Assembly (NCBI GenBank): GCA_023213395.1
Contig: CM041465.1
Coordinates: forward strand, 9,052,001-9,116,000
DNA length: 64,000 nt
Direction: 5' to 3'
Source: Cycas panzhihuaensis
Lineage: Eukaryota > Cycadophyta
This document shows, in pieces, positions 33,683-44,945 of the stretch. The notes beneath the pieces were generated by a model, which saw nothing but the letters and a program-made list of their open reading frames with translations, did no database searches and was not told where the DNA came from. Numbering within the stretch: the first letter of the stretch is position 1; every line of letters begins with the position of its first letter. A program made the translations under genes and the position numbers.

Positions 33683-33699
33683 AAGAAAGTAAGGCTTAT
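33683..33699. repeat. LINE-G target site duplication, right copy
   Basis: It matches 26,744-26,760 and follows the LINE A-rich tail. Confidence 0.93.
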
Positions 33700-35520
33700 T
33701 ATTTATTGGATCATGTTATATATACTATTTCTATTAAATGTGATGTCAAGTTTGATAAGAAAGGATCTTCATCAAGCATTAACTCTGATCAAATACCTCT
33801 TCTTGTTGAAAAACTTTTAACTAATAGTACTTTATCTAATTCCTCTAAAAAATAGGTTGATAATACAACTATCAAACTTAGAAACATAAGTTCAAAATTA
33901 GACCCTATCTAACTTTTAATAAATCTGAGTTACCATCCTTCTTTGCTCATCCCTGAAATAATAAATAACCAAAATGGGTTCAAAAAATCTTTTTTGATGT
34001 AGAATTTGATGCTAGTAATCTATTTGATACCAAAAGAAGAAGGTCACAAAAACTACAAGCTAACTTTACACTAATGGCTAAAATTATATCTAATGATGAT
34101 TCTAATATATTTCAAGAAGCTTATAAAAGCTTGATATGGCAATAAGCAATGAAGATTGAATATAAGGCTCTCATTAAAGATTCTACTTGGGACTTAGTTA
34201 CCCTTCCCTTCAGAAAAAACTTGGTAGATTGTAAGTGTATTTACCATATAAAATATAACTCTAAATGTGTGATTGAAAAATATAAAGGTCACCTAGTTAT
34301 TAAAGGCTTTTCTCAAATTAATGGCATTGATTATAATGAAACATTTGCCTCTATCGTCAAAATGAATACTATTAAAATTGTTATTTCCCTTACAGTTAAA
34401 TTTAGCTAGCAAATCCATCAAATAGATGTTAAAAGTGTATTTTTCAATGGTGATCTAGAATAAAAAAATTATATGACTCAACCTTTAGGTTTTGTGACTG
34501 ATTCTAATTTTGTCTATAAACTTAAAAAGTCTTTATATAGTCTTAAACAAGCCCCTCGGAATTAGTATAATATAATTGATTACTACCTTATTTCTAATAG
34601 CTATAAAAAATAGGTAATCCAAATATTTATTTTAAGCGTGAAATTTATCACATTACTCTTCTCATCTTATATGTTAATGATATTATCATCACTAGATCTT
34701 TACCTTATTCTATTTTCTAATTAAAATCTATTCTAATAGAAAATTTTGATAATTTTGTCAATATAATTCTACAATTTTAATAATTTGACCTAAATATATC
34801 TTTGATCTAATTAAAAAATCTAATATGGAAAACTCTAAACCAATGCATGCCCCTTACAATCAGGTGTTAAATTATTAGTTAATTGTCAAACACCTTTTGT
34901 TGATTCAATCTTATATTGTTAACTTGTTCATAACTTAATCTATGTAACCCATACCCATCTTGATATCTCTTATGCTGCTGCTTTATGTTCTAGATAATCA
35001 TATATTAAAATACCTACAAGGTATAATTTATTTTGACCTCACTTATAAATCTTCTAACCTTGATCTTTAGTTGATAGGTTACACTAATTCTAATTAAGCA
35101 GGTAGTACTGATGAATACAAATCCACAATGGGGTATGTGTTCTTTCTTGATTCTTCAATTATTACTTAGGTTAGTAAAAAAATGTAATCACTTGTTTTAT
35201 ATACCACTGAAGCAAAATATCATGTTTTAGTTGAAGCTAGTAAAGAGTTTTGTTGATTAAGTCATTATTAAATAAACTTGATTTTTTTAAAATCTTCTAT
35301 TTAAATGAATGTAGATAACCAAGGAATTATTATTATTGATACTAACCTTATTGCTCGTTCTCAAATAAAACATATTAAACTACATCAACATTTTATTAGA
35401 AATCTTGTTAACGATGGTACTATTAATCATTCATATTGTCTTATAAATTTACAGGTTGTTGATATAATGACAAAGCCTCTTTACTGAAACAAAGTTCGTC
35501 AAACTATGTCAATTATTAAA
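33700..35520 (+). pseudogene. Copia-E integrase end, reverse transcriptase and RNase H (broken)
   Basis: It resumes after LINE-G with 'KCDVKFDKKGS'. Reverse transcriptase begins near 34,149: 'MKIEYKALIKDSTWDLVTLP', 'YKGHLVIKGFSQINGIDYNE', 'QIDVKSVFFNGDLE' and 'KKSLYSLKQAPR'; the catalytic region around 34,670 is frame-broken ('YVNDIIIT'). RNase H runs to about 35,490: 'DNQGIIIIDTNLIARSQIKH' and 'DIMTKPLY'. Numerous TAA/TAG stops. Confidence 0.88.
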
Positions 35521-35540
35521 AATTAATGAAGTCTTCATCA

Positions 35541-35554
35541 AAAGGGGATCAACG
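35541..35554 (+). other. Copia-E polypurine tract
   Basis: 'aaaggggatcaacg' directly before the TGTTGAAAC start of the 3' LTR. Confidence 0.75.
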
Positions 35555-35946
35555 TGTTGAAACCTACATCAGTTTTCTTTCTATTATTATATTAAAGATA
35601 GCATTAAATAGAGATATTAAAATATAATATTATCTTGTAATATTTTATGTTAGTTTTCATTTTTAGGTTTAATTATTATTATATTAATATTATTATTAAA
35701 ATTTAGTTAAATGGGTCGTTATCCAATTCAATATACATATAAATCATCTCTCTCTTTATGCATATAAGAGGCAATACAAAAAATCTGAGATAAGGTTCTT
35801 TTATACTATGCATTATGACAATAAAGCTTACTTTTTCTAAGGTGGTTTTTCTTCCCCTAAAGGGGTTTTCCACCTATCTACATTTGGTCTCCATTGATAT
35901 ATGATTGTGCAATGTAATGTTTCTTAATTTCGCTCCTTCTCCAACA
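35555..35946 (+). repeat. Copia-E 3' LTR
   Basis: 392 bp from TGTTGAAAC to CCAACA. It is the longer partner of 19,018-19,351 and keeps the segment that the 5' LTR has lost. Confidence 0.9.
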
Positions 35947-37149
35947 AAAACCTTTAGGTGCATTACACATACACACATCCCAGATTTTTAAAAAAAAAAA
36001 AAAAAAATGGATTGTAAGAGTTTGAAATATATGTTTGCAGGGTATTTTAATCAAAACAAAGCTTACAAACTGTGAGATCCACAGGAGAGAAAAATTATGA
36101 TTAATCCGGATATAAAATTTCATGAGTCTATGACATATCATGCTAAGAAGACATTATCTAAAGAAACCTTTTACCCCCCACTACTTCTATTTCCTATTGG
36201 TACTTCATCAACCAAAGAAGATGACAAACTAGACATTGTGCTTTAGATAGAAGGAGGACCTAGTGGAGAACGTAATAATCATGAGCCATCACATGTGGAA
36301 GCACCTACATCACTTATTGTTTCTATGTCATTGTAGGTAAAAAACCATTCAAGATTCTAGTATGGCATTAAAAGATCTTACAAATTAATAAAGAATAAGA
36401 AGTCAACAAACAAATCAAACTTTGGTAGTAGATACCACAAACTCCCAAGACCCAGGGTTGTATAATAAAGCAAAAGTTGATCCCCATTAGAGAACTATTA
36501 TGGAGGAGGAATTTGATTCTCTTATTAAACATGTAACATGAGAATTAATTCCTCTGCCTCCTAAGAAAAACCTTGTTGGTTGTAAGTGGGTATACAATAC
36601 TAAGTTCTACCTCGATGGAGAGGTGGATAAATATAAGGCAAGACTTATTGCATAAGGATTTAAATTTAAAAAAGGGATTAATTACAATGAGACATTTACA
36701 CCAATCTTTAAGGTGATAACAGTTTGTTTGATTGTTTCATTCGTAGTTAAATATGGTTTGGAGCTATACCAATTGGATGTGAATTTAGCATTCCTTAATG
36801 GAGAGTTGAAAGATGAGATATACATAGTACAACCTCTTAGTTTCGTTGAGGAAGGATAGGAGCATCTTATATGCTAATTAAAAAAGTCAATCTATGTCTT
36901 AAAATAAAGACAACATGCTTGGTATGCAAAAATTGATATTAAATTTTAAAATGAAGGATTTATTATTTCAGATATGGAGTCAATTTATATGTTAAAAGAA
37001 AAAGAACTTCAATAATAGTTATTATGTTGTATATTGATGATTTGATCATCACTAGCAATTGTCATAGGACTATTATGCAAATGAAATACAAGCCTTCGTC
37101 AATAATTTCAAACTGTAGATCAAATCCTTGCATTTACATTAAGGGGGGA
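35947..37149 (+). pseudogene. Copia-D integrase end and reverse transcriptase (broken, RNase H missing)
   Basis: It begins with the target duplication and 'FRCITHTHIPD', the continuation of the integrase. A poly-A run (35,990-36,007) interrupts it. After a linker ('FYPPLLLFPIGTSSTKEDD', also seen in Copia-I as 'FYPPLLLFPNSTIKEDD'), reverse transcriptase starts near 36,505: 'KNLVGCKWVYNTKFYLDGEV', 'INYNETFTPIFK', 'LYQLDVNLAFLNGELKDEIY'. It stops soon after the damaged YIDD region near 37,030 and jumps to the polypurine tract 'ttaagggggga', so the end of reverse transcriptase and RNase H are deleted. Confidence 0.88.
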
Positions 37150-37471
37150 TGTTAGCATGGCAGTTAAGACTAAGTCACTTGTTTAACGTTAAATCTGGTT
37201 TAATTAATGTGAAATGTAAAGGTACAAATGTTTCGAAAGGTCACAATGGTTTAGGTTGGAAACACCGTTTGGAGGACCATAAATAACCTTGGAGTCCATT
37301 GTAAATTCATTCAAGAATCATCAATGTGATCTAACAATCATTTATGATGGGTTTTTTCCTGAAGAAGAATTTCACATAAATATTGTGTATTTGTGCTCTT
37401 TATTATTGTTGCTTGTATATGATCAAGATCATGTAGTTTAGAATACATACATGTTTTCATGTTTCTTCACA
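37150..37471 (+). repeat. Copia-D 3' LTR
   Basis: 322 bp, TGTTAGCA...CACA, the partner of 15,423-15,751, preceded by the purine run 'aagggggga'. The bases caaag after it form the target duplication with taaag at 15,418. Confidence 0.9.
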
Positions 37472-37476
37472 CAAAG

Positions 37477-40245
37477 AACCAAAAATTAATTGAATGTTCT
37501 TTGATGTTCAGAGAAAACTTCTACATGGGAGCCTTTCTTCATGCATATAAAAAAATTCTAATTAAATGCAATTGTCTATATATCTCAAAAATACATACTC
37601 TCTCTTCTGAATATATGGACAAAATTGAAGGTAGTTCCCTCAAAGCCATCCATCCATATAATATAATTATTTTGTTCTAAGTAATAATCTCCATTCTTGG
37701 AATCTCATTCTCTCATAAGTTAGACTCGAACAATATCTACAATCTGAGTTTGTGCACCCATACCTATATATGACTCAATTATATGTACAAAGCCATCAAC
37801 TACTAAGGAGTAACGTGTTGACCTCACTTTCTGCCCCTTAGAAAGTTCACTTCTCAAGGGCCACTTTTCAATAGTCTATTTAGGGTTTGGTCAACGTGCA
37901 TGTTTTATAACACATCACACATATGCCATGTAGCCTCATGAATCCATTCACATGGCATAATCATATCATCAAAATATCATAATACCATAATAACAATCAT
38001 AACATCAAGCATATTCTCATAAATCAATCACAACTTGCTCATAATACGCAAATTCAACGGAACTTATAACTTTATTAAGCAATATCAATGTTCGATGGCT
38101 TTTATATCACTTGGAAAATGTTTCCATATATATGTCCTACTAGAAACCATAATAATATGTCTAATAATTTGGCTCTCACACTAGAATGGTGAAGAAATGA
38201 CCATTAAACACATAAATATATACCTTTTTAGAAATTAATTATGACTTCTAGCCATAACCATCCCTTTCCATAATAAATTGCATCTTTTTATAAAAACTCA
38301 TTAGTTATGCATCTTAATATATTCTTTCATTTGTACAAACATGTGTCCATAGATCATGTTAGGAGATCTAGAGTGTATATTTCTGCTTGGGTTATGCATT
38401 CCAAGTGTTCCTTGAAATACATTCTACATGTGTTCCAAATTGTGTTGTATTTTATTCTGGAATACAACCTATCAAACATTTTCTTAGAGCTCTTTCTTGA
38501 CAGTTTCCTCTTAATTCTATCATGTGTTCTTCCATACGTCCCCTAATTGATGTGTTCCTACACTCAGCAGGTTAGCCTAGGCATGCTTTACCAATTTTTG
38601 ATTATCTAAAGCACATGGATACTAGATTTTACCTTAACATAATGCTTTTTGTATGTGTTTCTCCAAAGTTTGGGATACCAAAAACTGATAGGTTTTCCTG
38701 CTACCTATTACTCTCATTTCAAGGAAACTTCCTTCAAAAGTTAAAACTTCTCACAATGGCATCCAACAAGTATGCAATCATATAAAAACTTTCCCCAGTG
38801 CTAACACCTATCAACTGATCAATGATCATTGCTCTAATCATCTAGGCCTAATTTAAAATTTTGTTACCTATTGACAAAAATACCATAATTTAAGTGATAA
38901 ATCAATCCAAGCAGGGATTGCTTACCTACCCAACAACTCTATAATCAAATAAGCCTCAATTTGCTTTCCCCACTTTAGGGACATGATTGGATAGGTGGCC
39001 TCTTCGGAGACCTCTTAGACATTGCCCTCCATCAATGAACAAATCCTACTATCCAAAGAGGTATTCTTCTTAGAGGCATGGTGAATTTCATCATGAAACA
39101 ATATCTTGGTGGGCTATAACAATGTCAAAATTATATAGAAGTGTAATGATGTAAGGAAATAGAAGGGTTTGTTCCTCCTATAAAGGATCACCCTCTTTCT
39201 TTTGTTAAATTGAGTAGCACACATCTTAACGATATAAGTAGTAGGCATTGCTTCAATGGCACAACCTGCTTGCAACAAACCACAATGCCTTAGCCTCATC
39301 ATGGTTGAGCTATCTTTATCATATATAATAGACAGGTCCAATTTCAAACAGTCATGAGTATTAGTGATGACTTAGGCTAGAGGATTCTTGGTGCTTCGAC
39401 TAAAGGATGCCATGATTTCCTTACAAATACCAAGTTGTACTATAAGAAAGGATGAGGAAGCACTAGTAGTATATGCTCTTTAAACATAAGGAGTAATACA
39501 TAGGAAAATAATACTTCTCTGAATAGTCTCCTTAAAATGCTTAGGTGTGACAGAAATTTCTAACTTCTAAAATTCAAGGAATTACAAAGACTGAGTACAT
39601 GCAATGATAAGACGATAGATAAAGCAACTTATATTAGAAAATAAAAATGGAGGGATAGTGCAAATTCCATTCACATGTTAGAAGGCACGCAAGAAGGCTT
39701 GGTGGAGTAATTAATGAGCTAAGTGGGGGAATCAATGCAAATTTTCTTTTCAATGGTAGGTCTAAACCTGCACCCACATTATGAGCATAGGGGATTTAGC
39801 ACTTTGTTCCTCAAGTTAAAGGATGCATAACATAAGACTGTTTGTTTTACTAAAACCTACAGCACATGCTAAACAACCCCCACATCACTTTTTTAATTTC
39901 CTCTACAAGACACAAGACACAAAAGAACTTTCTTAAAAACTTCTAAGTACTAATTTAAGACTTTTCTATTTTATCTTCCATGATTAAGATTAAAATGAAC
40001 TTTTTGATCTAATGACTTGAACTTATTCATCAATTCACCTTACTCTTTTAAGGCTTTTCATAATAAACTACTACAACATCCTTAACTACTCTAATCTGAC
40101 AATCTAGCTATCTCGATTGCGCTACTCTTTCTCGTATCTCATGCCTTACCTTAACTTTCAACTTGTGACATATAAGATAGAACACATAGATGGAAAACTC
40201 CAAGAAATATTCTAAGGCATATCTTCCTGCCTTGCTTCTTCAATT
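37477..40245. other. Unassigned 2.8-kb stretch
   Basis: No element or protein family is recognised. Short ORFs (37,459-37,680, 38,307-38,546 and 39,114-39,347 on the - strand) show no known motif. A run of 'catcata/cataatac'-like phrases at 37,930-38,040 is of low complexity. It is the longest unexplained stretch between elements and may contain very old repeats or non-coding host DNA. Confidence 0.55.
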
Positions 40246-40250
40246 AAAGA
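40246..40250. repeat. Copia-H target site duplication, left copy (aaaga)
   Basis: The right copy at 45,606-45,610 reads aaagc, one mismatch in five. Confidence 0.65.
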
Positions 40251-40908
40251 TGTTGAGAAAATTTGGTCTTAATAACCAAAAACCACCACTAAGATCTAAA
40301 CTATTTTGCAACTAGTTACAGGAATTAAAATTGAAATTTAACATGAAAGTTCTTAAACCATAGATAATATAATAAATAAATCAGAAAACCAAAGCATCAT
40401 ATATACACTAGATATAACGTGGTAAAATCCTAGCAATATATTAGGGAAACATCCACACAAGAAAGGTATTAATCTTTATTATCTAGAATAGATAAATGTA
40501 TATAATCTGTAGCGGAATGCTGACAACAACAATAACCAGTCACCCTACTCCTCACAGTATATGTAATACATCAAATACCATCAACATAATAAAAAAACAC
40601 CCTAAATCAGGCTATATGAGAGAGTCATACAATGCATAAATCTTGACCATCAAATTTGGGGTATTTTGAATGAACAACCTTAATTCTCTTTACAATTTAT
40701 TATGATTTATAATGCTAGCTTTTTAGGTCGGGGGCTACCACCCCCAAACCCCCTCTTTGTGGGGGGGATTCTGAATCCCCCCTCACCCGCCAACCAAAGG
40801 GGGCTTCGCCCCCCTTAGATCTCCCCCACTAAAGTTTAGGGAGAAAACCATGCTGCCAACCTGTCAAAATATTTTGCCTCCAAAACATTGTTGTCACATT
40901 ATTTAACA
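40251..40908 (-). repeat. Copia-H 3' LTR
   Basis: It begins TGTTGAGAAAA and ends TTTAACA. It matches 44,946-45,605, with many small differences. It contains a GC-rich hairpin block at 40,730-40,814. Confidence 0.95.
40730..40814. repeat. GC-rich hairpin module in the Copia-H LTR
   Basis: Successive inverted repeats in an AT-rich setting: 40,730-40,745 (ggggg/ccccc), 40,749-40,765 (ccccc/ggggg), 40,762-40,782 (ggggggatt/aatcccccc, 9-bp stem, 3-base loop) and 40,799-40,814 (ggggg/ccccc). Related modules lie at about 115-192 and 45,425-45,510. Confidence 0.85.
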
Positions 40909-40918
40909 ATCTCCACCT

Positions 40919-42789
40919 TGACAACAATTTACCTGATATTTTTCCTAGACCATTCATCACCTTTTCTGTAAACCAAGAAAAATCAAGTACCATTTGAACT
41001 TCTCTAATAGTACTAGTTTTGTGAACATGCCAGCACAATTTTGTTTTGTGTTAACTTTCTCAAGTACCACTCCACTTGCTTCCACAACCTGTCTAACAAA
41101 ATGGTACTTAAAAGCAATATACTTTATCTTAATATGATAAGCTAGATTCTTTACTAAGTAAATGGCAATTTGACTATCACAAAATACCTTTACCTTTTTC
41201 TATTTCCTTCTAAACTTAACCAATAGACCCTGAAACTAAATTTCTTTCTTACAAGCATATATTGCAGCAACATCTTTTGCTTTTGTAGTCGATAATGCAA
41301 TTGTACTCTATAATTTCGACATCCAACTAACCGGACCATTTGCAAGAGCAAACACATAACCTAAAGTATACCTTCTCTTATTTAAATCTCTGGTAAAGTC
41401 TGAATCAACATATTCATAAACCTGATTACATGTACCACCAAAGGTGATGCAATAGTTACTTGTGCCCCTCAAATACCGAAGCACCCATTTCACTGCTACC
41501 TAATGTTCCTTTCTTAGATTTGTCATAAACCTGCTAACTATACTAACTGCATGTGAAATTTCAGATCTTGTACATACCATGGTATATATCAAACTTCCTA
41601 CTGCACTGGCATAAGATACATGAGACATATAATCATTTTCTTCTTTATTATTAGGACTCATACTCAAAGAAATCTTTAAATGGGAAGTCAATGGGATACT
41701 AACTAGTTCTACATTTGCCATACCAAATCTAGTTAGCACCTTCTTTACATATTTCTGGTTTGATAACCATAACTTACCATTTTTCCTGACTTTATTTATC
41801 TTCATGCCTAAGATTTGTTTTGAAGCTCCTAAATCCTTCATATTAAAAGTCCTAGCCAATTGAGCCTTTAACTTGTTGATTTTTTCCATACTCTTGCTTG
41901 CAACCAGTATGTCATCAATATATAATACCAAGATAATGAATAAGCCATTATTCAAGAATTTAAAGTAAACATAATGATCATACTCATTTCTTTTAAAATT
42001 TTGACTCTCCATGAAGGTATCAAACTTCCGGTACCATTGCTTGAGTGATTGTTTCAAGTCATACGATGATTTCCTAAGCCTGCAAATAAGTCTTTTCCTC
42101 CCAACCTATACAAACCTTTCTGGTTGATCCATATAGATCTCCTCATCTAAATTTCCATGTAGAATATTTATTTTTATATCTAACTGCTCCAACTCCAAAT
42201 CAAGAAAAGTTACTAATGCTAATAGAACCTAAATTGAAATAAGTTTAACAACTGGTGAAAAATATCTCATGAAAATCAATACATGCTTTATGTGGAAAGC
42301 ATTTAGCCACCAATCTTGCCTTGTATTTGTCAACTTTGGTATCAACATCTGTTTTTTTCTTGAAAATCTACTTACAACTAACAATCTTCATGCCATGTGG
42401 AAGTTCTACTAAATCCCATGAATTATTTTTCTTCAAATCATCTATCTCTTCCTACATAGCCCTCTTCCACTTCTCACTATGGATATCATCTATTGCTTCC
42501 TAATAGCATATAAGCTCACCATCATTAGAAACCAAAGCAATAGAAATAGAAGGGTTGTACATGTCAGGTGGATGACTGACTTATGAAGATCTTCTAACAG
42601 TTGGTAGAGGAGTGTCCACATACTCCTATAAATCTACTATAAATTCATTTTCAGAAAGCTCTTCCTCCATTTCTGTTTCCAAAGATGGTTAGGTCTCAAG
42701 CTTGACTTATTGATATTCAACTTTCTACTCTTATTATGTTTCAACTTCTACACTGTCTAATTTTAGAAAAGGAGATTCAGCAAATACAT
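40919..42789 (-). pseudogene. Copia-H reverse transcriptase and RNase H (broken)
   Basis: The ORF 42,057-41,500 holds the reverse transcriptase core: 'DHYVYFKFLNNGLFIILVLY' leading into the catalytic 'YIDDILVASKSM', 'MKDLGASKQILGMKI' and 'YASAVGSLIYTMVCTRSEIS'. Upstream reverse transcriptase blocks are in other frames. RNase H begins at 41,493 ('VLRYLRGTSNYCITFGG', 'EYVDSDFTRDLNKRRYTLGY', where copia elements usually have YVDSDxAGD) and continues broken to about 40,960 with stops. Confidence 0.92.
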
Positions 42790-44049
42790 CTCTATTAATA
42801 GTGATTTTATGGGCAGTAGGATCCCACAACCTCTATCCCTTCACACCATTTCTATCACCATAACTAACAAAAATACATCTCTTGGATTTTGGGTCTAACT
42901 TTGAATGTTGACTTTAATTAGTTAAGGCATAAGCATCACAACTAAAAACTTTCAAATTTGAATAGTCACATAGATGTCCAATCCATACCTCTTCAAAAAT
43001 CTTGTAGTCTATTGTAAGTGATGGTGACCTATTTACCAAATAATAAGTTTTTTGAACAGCTTCTGCCCAAAAGCCCTGCTCCACTCCTGTATTACTCAGC
43101 ATGCTTCTCGCTCCTTCCAAGAGTATCATGTTTATACCCTCAACTATGCCATTCTGTTGCAAAGTATAACTAGTGGTCTTATGCCTCCCAACTTCTCTGT
43201 AATAGTTCTCAAACTCTAAGGAGTTGAACTCATCTACATTGTCAGTTCTTAAACATTTGATTGACCTACCAGTGCTCTTCTCAACTAGAGCCTTGAATTG
43301 CTTAAATACATTAAAAACTTCATATTTCCTTTTTAAAAAGTAGACCTATACCTCTCTGGAATAATTATCTATAAATGTGATAAAGTACAATGATCTTCCA
43401 TAAGATATTATAGGGGCCGGTCCCCACACATCCAAATGTACATAATCGAGAACACATTTACTAGTGTGACTCTCTACTTTAAACCATAGTCTACATTGCT
43501 TTCTAAAAATACAATATTTACAAAAAGTTAAATCTAAAATATACAAGTTAAGACGCAACTTATGGTACATTAACACCTTAAGACCTCTCTCACTCATGTA
43601 CCTAAGTCTCTGATGCCATAACTGAGCTAAATCTTCTGTAGTCTTTGATGCTATAGTTACATCACTGATATCTATACTTCCTACCAAAATGTAAAAGTTT
43701 CCTCTCTTTAAGGCTTTTATAACAACTAAGGCACTCTTTGATACCTTCAAGACTCTTTCATGACCTGTGTACTTCTAACCACTAGAATCTAGTTCATCCA
43801 AGGAAATTAGATTATTTTTTAGATCAGGTACATGTCTAACTTTAGTTAATGTTCTTACTATACCATTGAACATTTTTATTTTAGTGTTACTAATGTCCAC
43901 TATCTTACAAGAAACTTGATTTCCCAAAAGCACATCGCCACCATCAAGAGGTTGGCATGATGAAAACCAACTCTTATGTGGACACGTGGTGTGAAGCACC
44001 CAAATCTAATAACTAATCATGATGATAATGGGAAATATTACAAGCAACT
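42790..44049 (-). pseudogene. Copia-H protease and integrase (broken)
   Basis: The protease site near 44,000 reads 'LLDLGASHHVST'; copia normally has D-S-G, so a single Ser-to-Leu change (TCG to TTG type) removes the motif. GAG-pre-integrase zinc region in 43,750-43,346: 'LWHQRLRYMSERGL' and 'CKYCIFRKQ'. The integrase core follows ('DVWGPAPIISYGRSLYFITF', 'LRTDNVDEFNS'), and 43,162-42,914 gives 'QQNGIVEGINMILLEGARSM' and 'WAEAVQKTYYLVNRSPS'. The ORFs are separated by stops. Confidence 0.9.
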
Positions 44050-44873
44050 AAGACATCATCATCCGTACCTTGATTCGACTCAACCTGCTTAGTCTCCTTG
44101 GCAGGATCTTCTTTTTTCTAGAACTCCTTCCTTTTGTAACAATCCTTCTTGAGATGACCTGTCTTGTTGCAGTGCCAACATTTGAGGTTACTCTTCTTGC
44201 CTTTTAACTTTGACCTCAATGTATCCCCCGAGCTTTGTCCTCTCTCAATCATTTTGCCCCTTACTGTCATAGCTTCTGATGTGGAGGTTTCAAAACTGGA
44301 CTTCCTCCTCACCTCTTCCGTCAGCAAAGCACTCATAACAGAATCATAGTTTAATTCGTCTGTAATACTAAAACTAATTGAGGTGATAATATTATCTTAA
44401 GATTTTGATAATGAACATAATAACCTAACAGCTTTGTTCTCATTCTCAATCATGACATTGATACTAGCCAACTGACAAATAAAAGTATTAAAAACATTTA
44501 AATGATCAGGAATTTTTGTTCCTTCTTTCATCCGCAATGAATACAACTGCCTCTTCAAGTAGATTTGATTCGTCACTTATTTGGTCATGTACAAGCCTTC
44601 CAATTGGGTCCATAATCTTACTACTGCCTTCTCCCCTATGATATTAAATAGAACTTCGTCTGCAAAGCATAATCGTATTGTGCTAAGAGCTCTTTTGTCC
44701 AGATCATTCTATTCATCATCATCCATCTCTACAAGTTTCTTCAATTTACTTCCCAAAGTTTTGTATAATCCCTGTGATACCAGAACATCATATACTTTTA
44801 ACTTCCACAACTCGAAGTTGTTCTCGCTATTGAATTTCTCCACCTCGAACTTTACATTTGTTAGTTTCGCCAT
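44050..44873 (-). pseudogene. Copia-H gag (nearly complete, with stops)
   Basis: The ATG at 44,873-44,871, about 60 bases from the primer-binding site, opens a Tnt1-like gag: 'FEVEKFNSENNFELWKLKVY', 'RLWTQLEGLYMTK' and 'INVMIENENKAVRLLCSL', ending in the CCHC zinc knuckle 'CWHCNKTGHLKKDC' near 44,180-44,140. Only a few stops interrupt what is otherwise one frame, so it is the best-preserved gag here. It would package element RNA. Confidence 0.9.
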
Positions 44874-44930
44874 TTGGAGCAGAAAAAACTGGCACTAAAA
44901 CTTTCACAAACTCGCTGCAAAAATAAAGAT

Positions 44931-44943
44931 GGCTCTGATACCA
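44931..44943 (-). other. Copia-H primer-binding site (initiator Met tRNA)
   Basis: On the - strand it reads TGGTATCAGAGCC, two bases inside the 5' LTR. Confidence 0.93.
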
Positions 44944-44945
44944 CT

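Larger units (their letters stand above)
19018..35946 (+). mobile_element. Copia-E: Ty1/copia element inside Copia-D
   Basis: Its own sequence is about 6.9 kb after removing element F and LINE-G. It has LTRs of 334 and 392 bp, a Met-type primer-binding site (TGGTATCAAAGATAC at 19,352), gag (about 24,530-25,470), protease and integrase (to 26,743), then, after LINE-G, the integrase end, reverse transcriptase and RNase H (33,700-35,520), and a polypurine tract before 35,555. All coding parts are heavily mutated. Confidence 0.92.
15423..37471 (+). mobile_element. Copia-D: outer Ty1/copia element of the nest
   Basis: Its own sequence is 15,423-19,017 plus 35,947-37,471, about 5.1 kb; the middle is Copia-E and its guests. 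LTRs of about 329 and 322 bp flank it. It has a Met-type primer-binding site, broken gag-protease-integrase before Copia-E and broken integrase end plus reverse transcriptase after it, then a polypurine tract. The order gag-protease-integrase-reverse transcriptase identifies copia. It belongs to the family of Copia-I. The RNase H region is missing. It is the oldest member of the nest. Confidence 0.92.
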
